Shown: positions 11,601 through 19,700 of the stretch, in pieces | Numbering within the stretch: position 1 is the first letter of the stretch | How the letters are laid out: each line of letters opens with the position of its first letter | Source of the DNA: G965195345 sp965277625 | GTDB lineage: Bacteria > Pseudomonadota > Gammaproteobacteria > CAKMZV01 | Direction of reading: 5' to 3' | DNA length: 64,000 bases | Assembly: GCA_965277625.1 (NCBI GenBank) | Contig: OZ255827.1 | Location: 1,054,001-1,118,000, forward strand | The notes under the pieces: model-generated | Databases searched by the model: none | What the model was told of the DNA's origin: nothing | What the model saw: only the letters and a program-made list of their open reading frames with translations | Position numbers and translations under genes: made by a program

Positions 11601-13147
11601 ACATTGTGTTCAGTCCAAATAGCACCAATGTTCAGCAGACGACTGCACAAGGTCTGGTGGCTTTACACCTTTATATTCCAAAAGTCAACAATCCACAGTA
11701 TGGGGTAAAAACCTGTCATGGAACTGCATGTGCTTTTCTTCATAATACTGTTGCTTTGACCAATTCGCAGCTCAATAGCATGATTGGTCGTTTAGAGGCA
11801 AGTAACGGCCAAGTAAATCATTACTTTAGTAGTGATTTGAGTCTAAGCGCTGATGGTAACACCCTTGTTGCCGGGGCACCAGGGTCACTTGGCGCTGACA
11901 TCGATAAAAGCCCATATTTTGGTTTTAGAAATACCGGTTCAGCATATGTATTCCGTCGTACTGGTGGTGTGTGGATACGGCAAGGCTACCTCAGAGCATC
12001 AAATGGCGACGCCGACGATCGATTTGGCACATCAGTCAGTTTAAGCGCTGATGGTAACACCATTGCAGTCGGAGCAGTTAGTGAGGCTAGTTCATCTACA
12101 GGCATCAATGGCGTACAGAATAATAATAATGAACCTTTTTCAGGCGCAGTGTATATATTCAGAAATAATGGTGTCGTGTGGACTCAACAGGCATATATTA
12201 AAGCATCAAATACGGGGCGGGATTCTTTTGGCCGTTCAGTCAGTATAAGCAATGATGGTAATACCCTTGCAGTCGGAGCAACTCGTGAGGATAGTTCATC
12301 TACAGGAGTCAATGGCGCGCAGAATGATAATAGTGCTATTGCTTCAGGCGCCGTGTATGTATTCAGAAATAATGGCGGCGTGTGGACACAACAGGCCTAT
12401 ATTAAAGCATCCAATGCGGAGGCTGAGGATGGCTTTGGCAATTTTGTAGGTCTTAGCGCTGATGGCAATACCCTTGCAGTCGGAGCAACTCGTGAGGATA
12501 GTTCATCTACAGGAGTCAATGGCGCGCAGAATGATAATAAAAATGCTGCTTCAGGCGCCGTGTATGTATTTCGCTTCAGCAGTAATACTTGGTCTCAGCA
12601 AGCATACATCAAAGCTTCAAATTCGGAGATGTCTGATTCATTTGGCGGGTCCGTGAGCCTAAGCGCTGATGGCAATAGCCTTGCCGTCGGAGCAGCTTTA
12701 GAGGACAGTGGATCCAATCAAATCAATATTGGGCAAGCTGATAACAATGCCAAAGGTTCAGGTGCGGTGTATGTTTTTCGTTTTAGTGGTGGCGTTTGGT
12801 CACAACAGGCGTACATTAAATCATCAAATTCGGAAGCGGAGGATAGCTTTGGCCAATCTGTCAGCCTTAGCCAGAATGGCAATATACTTGCAGTGTCGGC
12901 ACCAGATGAGGATGGATCAGCTGCTGGGGTTGGAGCTTTAAGTGATAATCGATTTAGTAATGCAGGCGCAGTTTATGTGTTTGAATTTAGCAATGGCGCC
13001 TGGGCGCAACAAGCGTATGTAAAAAGCTCTTCGCCCTTCTCTGAAAGACGTTTTGGTACTTCGGTACGCTTAAGCGATGATGGTCGTACGCTTGCTGTTG
13101 GTGCACCAGGTGAACTTTCAAATAGAGGCGCAGTTTATCTGTATTGA
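2624..13147 (+). CDS. Giant lipoprotein with cadherin-like domains, two C-type-lectin-like modules and a C-terminal FG-GAP propeller
   Basis: A 3507-residue protein. The lipobox LSAC places the acylated cysteine at residue 95, followed by a Gly/Asp-rich linker. About 20 cadherin/tandem-95-like domains follow (EDF near the start, D.DGN in the middle, a VNDTPTL boundary). Two C-type-lectin-like modules lie at about 2135-2285 and 2525-2670 (GGHLVNINTIEEF, then WLG and W.TNDST). More beta domains follow, then an FnIII-like segment, a cysteine pair at about 3031 and 3036, and seven FG-GAP blades (about 3060-3507). I found no other cysteines in the mature part. The start is uncertain: ATG 2624 has a poor ribosome site, ATG 2636 or 2705 are alternatives, and GTG 2843 would give a textbook lipoprotein signal. 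Similarity of the SVASLFQ stretch to a paralogue argues that translation begins upstream of residue 45. Probably an exported outer-membrane lipoprotein; an adhesive role is inference. Confidence 0.85.
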   Translation: MSSIMIFYASTINKSIQFSIQPILKTIMSIGSHILKLLSNRSSKNSVASLFQKNVVSPFILATSKLIRIFISAVNRRKLYSLFTVLMLSALLSACGDGGADISGDGGGGGDTTPPPLNTVPLLLITSNLLTLPEDFSSRQRIATAAFASKMLAEESTTGVITVTTSVTGVFLSSIPNANGRMTLIITASSGTVNTSTEMVVVVTAVNDTPTLTIPTTNLTVTEDFSGINTLATATDIDSNTLTISVIESTTGVVSVTTSTTGAQVANMPNANGVTTLTITVSDGFLSSMAQVVVTVTAANDTPMLSIPTASVTVSEDFSDASTIASATDIDGNTLTFSVTESTTGVVSVTTSVTGVSISSIASAIGRTTLSITVSDGSLSSTAQVVVTVTAINKAPTLTVSTSVLTRFENFQTVVPIFVTSTDTDGDALNISITESTTGVVRIVAIPGTFLISSFVNVNGRTTLTITVSDGFLSSTAQVVVTVLAPNTAPTLTIPTAVLTVLEGFTGARTVASATDVDGNTLTLSVTESTTGVIRVTTSATGVSVSSIPNVRGRTTLTITVNDGSLSSTAQVVVAVSAIVNTPTLTVSTTALTLSEDFSTVVPIFISSADADGNPLNISVVESTTGVVSLASYPTAILISNIANANGQTTLTITASNSLLSLTSQVVVQVTAVNDTPTLTIPSAILSVPENFSGTRTIVTATDIDGNMLTIGATESTTGVIRVTTSATGVSVSNLPNVNGRTTLAITVNDGSLSITTQVVVAVTAIVNTPTLTVSTTALTLSEDFSTVVPIFISSADADGNPLNISVVESTTGVVSLVSHPTAILVSSIANVNGQTTLTITASNSLLSLTSQVVVQVTAVNDTPTLTIPSAILSVPENFSGTRTIVTATDIDGNMLTIGATESTTGVIRVTTSATGVSVSSLPNVNGRTTLAITVNDGSLSITTQVVVVVVTANSVTPTLTVSTMALTLSEDFSTVVPIFISSADADGNPLNISVVESTTGVVSLVSHPTAILVSSIANVNGQTTLTITASNSLLSLTSQVVVQVTAVNDTPTLTIPSAILSVPENFSGTRTIVTATDIDGNMLTFGATESTTGVIRVTTSATGVSVSSLPNVNGRTTLAITVNDGSLSITTQVVVTVTAIINTPTLTVSTTALTLSEDFSTVVPIFISSADADGNPLNISIVESTTGVVSLVSHPTAILVSSIANVNGQTTLTITASNSLLRLTSQVVVQVTAVNDTPTLTIPSAIISVPEDFSGTRTIVTASDLDSNSLTFSVIETTTGMVSVTTSTSGVQIASISNANGVTNLTVAVSDGFLSSTAQILVQVTAVNDTPTLTITTASLTVMEDFVGAMTIATASDIEGSILTFSVAESNTGVVSITTSVTAVSISKISHANGSTTLTISVDDGFLSSTAQVVVTVSAVNDTPTLTVSTNAITANAGFSTITINTTASDIENGALSFTVVESSAGVVIVTTSTNTILLNTISSISGITTLTVRTADLAGVTVTQTIVVNVLNSPPVLNVSSNRISVQEDFSNSAFITVTATDANNDAIRLSISSSIRLVDAVFSTLTGGVSTLSLTSLNNANGTATLTVHATDAGGQATTAGIVVVVEPVNDSPTLSVLTNPLILDEDFQTTRTVVTATDIDRDALNFSVIDSSAGVVTVTTSALGVQISSIGNANGATTLTITVSDGRLSSTTDMAVQIRAINDPPVVTVSTTALTLNEDFASTVLIGTTRTDVDNDSLTLSVTESATGVVSVTTTAAGIQVARIGHANGQTTLTISVNDGSTITLTQVVVKVIAVNDTTTISILSNPLILNEDFVGFSTIATAVNVDGDVLKISVAESMSGVVNIITSAPDIGVTSIDNAIGQTIIFITVDDGSVSFTTQVVVIVNAVNDTPTLSVSTTVVTLNEDFATPLAIFTSATDIEGDSIRLSFSSSTHLVNAVFSTPTNNMSTITLTSILNAYGIATLTVHATEIGGKSTSTEIVVRVNAVNNDFLSFNLSTSVISLSVPGKLLDRYVQSINISNLDIQPFRVRWQVSQSGAQIFSSNPAPVVSFTTNALTTETTLSSESQTSHLYFSIAPNQDGTATLTIQLDDLTRSRVTQQTLIVKVDRLRLPPVIAQASTRIQNLMVHSARLYANSMATFQGVNAFLADAEALGGHLVNINTIEEFAFLQSPASGLITQDIWLGMVLPQLTFPGELFWRTNDSTIAYGFSRGDNTADFTAYPGHYLLNWESSGGLVSNKPESRPSVFNWATYLRSLDFYVLLGDRGDGALPRSAVYEFPQGLAPASINSIPVFSGSSATVRLTGFDYFLPTIDTSNWIVMATTGTVSLDNVYQGPGVQTVELVYTAPANFNSQSTVVVTLQNSGFMTTMALSFTPILPTFTLASTSVVLTENSTQTIRNQQLISNVMIPAYIETSNTLDTQWRVTQSGDAIFSNNPAPVVSFSTNAIVTAANVGSTAQTAQLYFSIKPDNTGTATLTLQLSSPTHPANMFQQTLVVQVNKMIDVPYRIGVSSGLQNLIIQGGHLYANSVITTTSINPYLAEAQNLGGHLININTIEEFNFVRSTDSGLISQNAWFGLILPQLTFPGELIWMTNDSTIAYGYASDNGATNFNIYPGHYALTWNDLFANRGSTRPSVFNAALYSKVANGLALLGDRGDQTPRVGLYEFPTGLAPLKPIDLLSNSSTTVRLTAFDLNGDTISTSNWSVLASTGTVILNSVSQSTGLQTMDLIYTAPANHRGQTTVVVTFQVDGLVISTDVLFEVDGPPTLVVSTYSITLDEDFPSFIVRTTATDAESSTTIITARSSRYWIIPTVSTQGIILRPVAHLFGRSTLTVQATDASGQFVSTKITVIMNAVNDAPTLIVSTYRTSLGQIPVVLSVLASDVEDGILPLSVSSGQGVVNATISTPNLILSRVGISTGSQFVLTLQVTDSSGVKVSTSVTVILSPLFTVSTGGIKTLDFVWDAVSTATHYRLENNTDGRSGFMDISSRNIVFSPNSTNVQQTTAQGLVALHLYIPKVNNPQYGVKTCHGTACAFLHNTVALTNSQLNSMIGRLEASNGQVNHYFSSDLSLSADGNTLVAGAPGSLGADIDKSPYFGFRNTGSAYVFRRTGGVWIRQGYLRASNGDADDRFGTSVSLSADGNTIAVGAVSEASSSTGINGVQNNNNEPFSGAVYIFRNNGVVWTQQAYIKASNTGRDSFGRSVSISNDGNTLAVGATREDSSSTGVNGAQNDNSAIASGAVYVFRNNGGVWTQQAYIKASNAEAEDGFGNFVGLSADGNTLAVGATREDSSSTGVNGAQNDNKNAASGAVYVFRFSSNTWSQQAYIKASNSEMSDSFGGSVSLSADGNSLAVGAALEDSGSNQINIGQADNNAKGSGAVYVFRFSGGVWSQQAYIKSSNSEAEDSFGQSVSLSQNGNILAVSAPDEDGSAAGVGALSDNRFSNAGAVYVFEFSNGAWAQQAYVKSSSPFSERRFGTSVRLSDDGRTLAVGAPGELSNRGAVYLY
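4358..6415 (+). repeat. 561-bp in-frame tandem array inside the second giant gene
   Basis: A two-domain unit of 187 codons starts at 4358, 4919, about 5480 and 6044. The third copy carries one extra codon, so the spacings are 561, 561 and 564. The first three copies are complete and nearly identical. The fourth diverges in its second domain, after the PSAIISVPEDF stretch. All length changes are whole codons, so unequal recombination would keep the frame. Confidence 0.9.
6890..8023 (+). repeat. 1134-bp four-domain cassette (A-B-C-D), single copy here, tripled in the next giant gene
   Basis: Four successive domains have characteristic openings: A with GFSTITINTTASDIENG, B with SSNRISVQEDF, C with LTNPLILDEDF, D with VSTTALTLNEDF. 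The same four, in the same order and very similar in sequence, occur three times at 14246-17920. The length here, 1134 bp, equals that of the last copy there. This implies cassette transfer or gene conversion between neighbouring paralogues. Confidence 0.85.
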
Positions 13148-13741
13148 AATTCATGCCATCTTAACCACACAGGTGATTTCGAGCACTGTAGAGTGAACCT
13201 GTTATGGATATCATCACCCAGATTGCGATAAACGCACCCTGCAAAATTAAAACCAGCTCTAACAACTCAAATAAATACATTCAGTATTTATAATATGCCC
13301 TGAGCAAGGGTCTGTGCAAAGTCTCTATAAATGGCAATCTGTCCTATTTTTGCTTCAAATGCTTCAATTATTTTTAAATGCTTGATTTTGATTCATTTAG
13401 AATCCTGAACATCCCTTCATGAATTTACTAGGTGTTGTTGAGCTATTATATTTATCCTATAATGATACGAGTAGCTGTACCTACTCGGAATGTTTGGGCG
13501 ATAGCTATGATCGCTTATAAAGCGCTAAAGACCCTCAGTTGATAAATTATGCCTAAACATACTCTCTAATAATCATAGGACTTAATACCATAAGTTGACA
13601 ATTGTTATTATTGAATTGAAAAAACAAACAAGCATTCTCACAGAGACAAAAAATTGATTATGTATAATGAAGTTGGTACACTGATGGATTTAGGACTAAT
13701 TTATAATTGAAAAATCGAAAGCGAATAGAAAAAGGATTGAT
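13148..13741. other. Intergenic region between second and third giant genes
   Basis: A 594-nt AT-rich spacer without a recognisable gene. It contains a 7-bp stem-loop at 13468-13487 (CGAGTAG/CTACTCG, 6-nt loop) just after a TATAAT hexamer, a weaker inverted repeat at 13498-13514 (GCGAT/ATCGC), and a good ribosome site (AAAAAGGA) directly before ATG 13742. No clear intrinsic terminator was seen after the upstream gene. Confidence 0.5.
13435..13463 (+). promoter_or_regulatory. Putative sigma-70 promoter of the third giant gene
   Basis: A perfect -10 (TATAAT, 13458-13463) lies 17 nt downstream of a weak -35 (TTGTTG, 13435-13440). A 7-bp stem-loop begins 5 nt after the -10, about where transcription would start, so it could act as an operator or as a 5' mRNA hairpin. 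Start-site mapping would settle this. Confidence 0.4.
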
Positions 13742-16700
13742 ATGTACAAATTATTTTCAAGAAGTTTAATGCAATCATTAATCGATTCAATCAGTTTATG
13801 CTTTCAAAGGAACGCTGCGACAAGTCAATTTAATGCCTTGGGGATAAATCGAATCATGATCGTATTTCAGAGCATTCATCTACGCTGGCGTGCAATTTGT
13901 ACAGCAATGATGCTATCAGCACTATTGACCGCTTGTGGCGGTGGTGGTGGCGGTGGTGATACTGGCGTCGAAAATACATCACCCCCATCACTGACTATTT
14001 CAACGAGTCGCTTGAGCGTTGATGAAGATTTCACATCAACACAGACCATAACGATTGCAACCAATGCAACAGGATTTACAGTTGACCAATCCACTACAGG
14101 CGTGGTTAAAGTAACAACAACCGCTGCAGCCATTCAACTTGCAAGCATACTCAATGTCAGCGGACAAACGACCTTAACCATTACAGCCGTCAATGGTGTT
14201 TTGCGTACGACAACCCATGTATTGGTAACAGTGAACGCCGTCAATGACCCACCCACCTTAACCATTTCAACCAACGCTATTACAACCAATGGTGGATTTT
14301 CGACAATCACCATTAATACAACTGCAAGTGACATCGAAAATGGTGCTTTATCGTTCGCTGTGACTGAGTCTAACACTGGGGTGGTCACAGTGACCACATC
14401 AGCAAATGCCATTCTGTTGAATGCCATTGCTAATGCTTCAGGTATAACCACCTTAACGGTTGGTACTGCTGACCTTGCTGGAGTGACAGTCACACAAACA
14501 ATCCTTGTCAATGTGCTCAATGATGCCCCTGTACTGAATGTTTCGACCAGCCGTATCAGTGTGCAAGAAGACTTTGGTAATTCTGTGCTTATTAGAGTCA
14601 CAGCCACAGATGCTGACAATGATGCAATAAGCCTTTCAGTCAGTTCGTCCATGCGCCTTGTCGATGCGGTTATTTCGACATTAACGGGTGGTGTGAGCAC
14701 CCTGAGCCTAACGTCACTAAACAATGCCAATGGCACAGCGACCTTGACCGTTCACGCAACAGATGTGGGTGGGCAGGTAACAACTGCTGGGATTGTGGTG
14801 GTGATAGAGCCGGTCAATGATACGCCCACTTTATCGGTTTCAACCATTGCATTCACTTTAGACGAGGATTTTCAAACAACTCGCACGGTCGCTACAGCAA
14901 TGGATAGTGATAGAGACGCATTAAATTTCAGCGTGTTTGAATCCAGTACTGGAGTGGTCACTGTGACAACCTCTGCCTTAGGTGTTCAAATATCAAGCAT
15001 CGCCGATGCCAATGGTAGCACAACGCTGACGATTACAGTCAGCGACAGCTTATTGAGCACGACTGCTCAAGTTGTGGTGGCTGTAACACAAGTCAACGAT
15101 ACTCCCACTTTATCGGTTTTAACCAATCCATTGATTTTAGACGAGGATTTTCAAACGACTAACACGGTCGCCACTGCAATGGACATAGACCTAGACGCAT
15201 TAACTTTCAGCGTGATTGATTCCAGTGCTGGCGTGGTCACTGTTACAACCTCTGCCTTGGGTGTTCAAATATCAAGCATAGGCAATGCCAATGGTGTCAC
15301 TACGCTGACGATTACAGTAAGCGATGGTCGATTAAGCTCAACCACCGATGTGGCGGTGCAGATAAGGGCCATCAATGACCCACCAGTCGTCACCGTCTCG
15401 ACCACGGCTTTGACCTTAAATGAAGACTTTGCCTCATCTGTATTGATTGGTACGACCAGAACCGATGTGGACGGTGATAATCTGACATTGAGTGTGACTG
15501 AATCGGCCACAGGCGTGGTCACAGTGACAACAACAGCGGCAGGCATTCAAGTTGCACGCATAGAAAATGCCAATGGCCAAACCACCTTAACGATTTCTGT
15601 GGGAGATAGCACGACTATAACCCAAACCCAAGTGGTCGTCACAGTGACAGCCGTTAATGACCCACCAACCCTAACCGTCTCAACCGACGCTATTTCAACC
15701 AATGGTGGATTTTCGACAATCACCATTCTCACAGATGCAAGCGACATTGAAAATGGTGCTTTATCGTTCGCGGTGACTGAATCTAACACTGGGGTGGTCA
15801 CAGTGACCACATCAGCAAATGCCATTCTGTTGAATGCCATTGCTAATGCTTCGGGTATAACCACCTTAAGCGTTCGTACAGCTGACCTTTCTGGGGCGAC
15901 AGTCACACAAACAATCCTTATCAATGTGCTCAATGATGCCCCTGTATTGAATGTTTCTAGCAACCGCATCAGTGTGCAAGAAGACTTTGGCAATTCTGTG
16001 CTCATCAGAGTCACAGCCACAGATGCTGATAATGATGCCATAAGCCTTTCAGTCAGTTCGTCCATGCGCCTGGTCGATGCGGTTATTTCGACATTGACGG
16101 GTGGTGTGAGCACTCTGAGCTTAACGTCACTAAACAATGCCAATGGCACAGCGACCGTGACCATTCACGCAACAGATGTGGGTGGGCAAGTAACAACTGC
16201 AGGCATTGTGGTGGTGGTGGAGCCAGTCAACGATACCCCCACTTTATCGGTTTTAACCAATCCATTGATTTTAGATGAAGATTTTCAAACGACCAACACG
16301 GTCGCAACAGACATAGATAGAGACGTCTTGAATTTCAGCGTGATTGATTCCAGTGCCGGGGTGGTCACTGTGACAACTTCTGCCTTTGGTGTTCAAATAT
16401 CAAGCATAGGCAATGCCAATGGTGTCACAACACTGACGATTACAGTCAGCGATGGTCGATTAAGCTCAACCACCGATGTGGCGGTGCAGATAAGGGCCAT
16501 CAATGACCCACCAGTCGTCACCGTCTCAACCACGGCTTTGACCTTAAATGAAGATTTTGCATTGTCTGTATTGATTGTTACAACCAGAACTGATGTGGAC
16601 GGTGATAATCTGACATTGAGTGTGACTGAATCGGCCACAGGCGTGGTCACAGTGACAACAACAGCGGCAGGGATTCAAGTTGCGCGCATAGACCATGCCA

Positions 16701-19700
16701 ATGGCCAAACCACCTTAACGATTTCCGTGAGTGATAGTACAACTATAACCCAAACCCAAGTGGTCGTAACAGTGACAGCCGTTAATGACCCACCCACCCT
16801 AACCGTCTCAACCGACGCTATTACAACCAATGGTGGATTTTCGACAATCACCATTAACACAACTGCAAGTGACATCGAAAATGGTGCTTTATCGTTCGCT
16901 GTGACTGAATCCAGTACAGGTGTGGTCACAGTGACCACATCAGCGAATGCCATTCTGTTGAATGCCATTGCCAATGCTTCGGGTATAACCACCTTAAGCG
17001 TTCGTACAGATGACCTTTCTGGGGCGACAGTCACACAAACAATCCTTGTCAATGTGCTCAATGATGCCCCTGTATTGAATGTTTCTAGCAGCCGCATCAG
17101 TGTGCAAGAAGACTTTGGCAATTCTGTGCTCATCAGAGTCACAGCCACAGATGCCGACAATGATGCCATAAGCCTCTCAGTCAGTTCGTCCATGCGCCTA
17201 GTCGATGCGGTTCTTTCGACATTGACGGGTGGTGTGAGCACCCTGAGCTTAACGTCACTAAACAATGCCAATGGCACAGCGACCTTAACCGTTCAAGCGA
17301 CAGATACGGGTGGGCAAGTAACGACTGCAGGGATTGTGGTGGTGGTAGAACCAGTCAATGATACCCCCACTTTATCGGTTTTAACCAATCCATTGATTTT
17401 AGATGAAGATTTTCAAACGACCAACACGGTCGCCACAGCAATGGATAGTGATAGAGACGCATTGAATTTCAGCGTGATTGATTCCAGTGCTGGCGTGGTC
17501 ACTGTCACAACCTCTGCCTTGGGTGTTCAAATATCAAGCATCGGCAATGCCAATGGTGTCACAACACTGACGATTACAGTCAGCGATGGACGATTAAGTT
17601 CAACCACCGATGTGGCGGTGCAGATAAGGGCCATCAATGACCCACCAGTTGTCACCGTCTCGACCACGGCTTTGACCTTAAATGAAGACTTTGCATCGTC
17701 TGTATTGATTGTTACAACCAGAACCGATGTGGACGGTGATAATCTGACATTGAGTGTGACTGAATCGGCCACAGGCGTAGTCACAGTGACAACAACAACT
17801 GCAGGGATTCAAGTTGCGCGCATAGAAAATGCCAATGGCCAAACCACCTTAACGATTTCCGTGAGTGATAGTACAACTATAACCTTAACCCAAGTGGTCG
17901 TAACAGTGACAGCCGTTAATGACCCGCCAACCTTAACAGTTTCATCGCACTCAGTCTCTTTAGATTCGGCTCCGATTATTTTGGATGTTTCAGCCTCCGA
18001 TGTTGAGGATAGGGTTTTAGCTTTTAGCGTCTCGACAGGACAAGGCGTTATAAATACAGTGATTACCACCACAAACTTAACCATAACTCGATTAGGCATA
18101 AATGCAACTGAAGTAACGCTAATTATTAGCGTAACCGATTCATCTGGTGCAACCATTTCAACCAATGTCATCGTCGTACCAACGCCATTGTTAAGAGTAA
18201 CCACCAACGTTAAAACATTGAATTTTGCTTGGAGTGCGGACTCTTCTGCGACCTATTATCGTTTGGAAAGCGAACCCATGAGAGGTTCAGGTTTTACGGA
18301 CTTAAGTACCTCAGGTCTTGTGGTCAGTCCAAGCACAACGATTAATCAGACCACAGCACAAGTTCTGGTGGCCTTACACCGTTACATCCCAAGGGTCAAT
18401 AACCCGATGTATGGTGTAAAGACCTGTGATGTAACATCTTGCAACGCTTCATTCAAACATAACACAGTTTCTTTTAGCAATGCAGATTTAAACAACATGA
18501 TTGGTCGTTTTAATGCGAGCAATGCTGAAATTATTGACCAATTTGGTTGGGCTGTGAGCCTGAGTGGCGATGGTAATACCTTGGCTGTCGGGGCCAATCA
18601 AGAGGGTAGCGCATCAGCGGGGGCAGAAGATGATAATACGGTCATAGGTTCAGGGGCGGTTTATGTTTTCCGTCGCAATGGTGGCGTGTGGTCACAACAA
18701 GCATACATTAAAGCCTCAAATCCAGGAATGAATGATTTATTCGGCCGATCCATAAGCCTAAGCGCTGATGGCAATACCCTTGCAGTGGGAGCAGATCAAG
18801 AGGATGGCTCAGCTAATGGCACCAATGGGGTACAAACAAATACTGCTCTTGATTCAGGGGCGGTTTATGTTTTCCGTCGCAATGGTGGCGTGTGGTCACA
18901 ACAAGCGTACATCAAAGCCTCAAATACTGGTGCTGGAGATACATTTGGTGAATCTGTGAGCCTGAGTGTTGATGGAAATACTCTGGCTGTTGGAGCACAT
19001 CAAGAAGATAGTATCTCCGCTGGCGTCAATATGGCACAGAATAGTAACAACTCTACTAATTCAGGGGCGGTTTATGTTTTCCGTCGCAATGGTGGCGTGT
19101 GGTCACAACAAGCGTACATCAAAGCTTCAAATTCGGGCGCGGGTGATTTCTTTGGTGAGTCATTAAGTCTTAGTGGCGATGGTGATACGCTTGCGGTGGG
19201 GGCACGTGAAGAGGACGGTTCAGCAAACGTCGTCAATGGCCCCAAGACAAACACAGTTAGTAATGCAGGCGCAGCTTATGTTTTCCGTTTTAATGGAACT
19301 GTCTGGATAGAACACTCATACATCAAAGCTTCAAATGTCGATTTGGGAGATCTGTTTGGCAAATCCGTGAGCCTTAGTCGTGATGGCAATACCCTTGCGG
19401 TGGGCGCAATTGGGGAGAGTAGCATATCAACACAGGTCAATGGGACACAGATTAATGGGTCTAACGATTCTGGAGCGGTATATCTATTCCGTCTTGATTC
19501 AAGCTCAAACGCCTGGACACAACAAGCATACATCAAAGCATTCAATACTGGATCCAATGATCAATTTGGCATTTCTGTCAGCTTAAGCAATGATGGCAAT
19601 GTGCTTGCAGTTGGAGCATATCAAGAAGATGGTTCTGCGACTGGGGTTGGAGGAGCCGATAATAATAATTCAACTAATGAGGGTGCGACCTATGTGTTTG

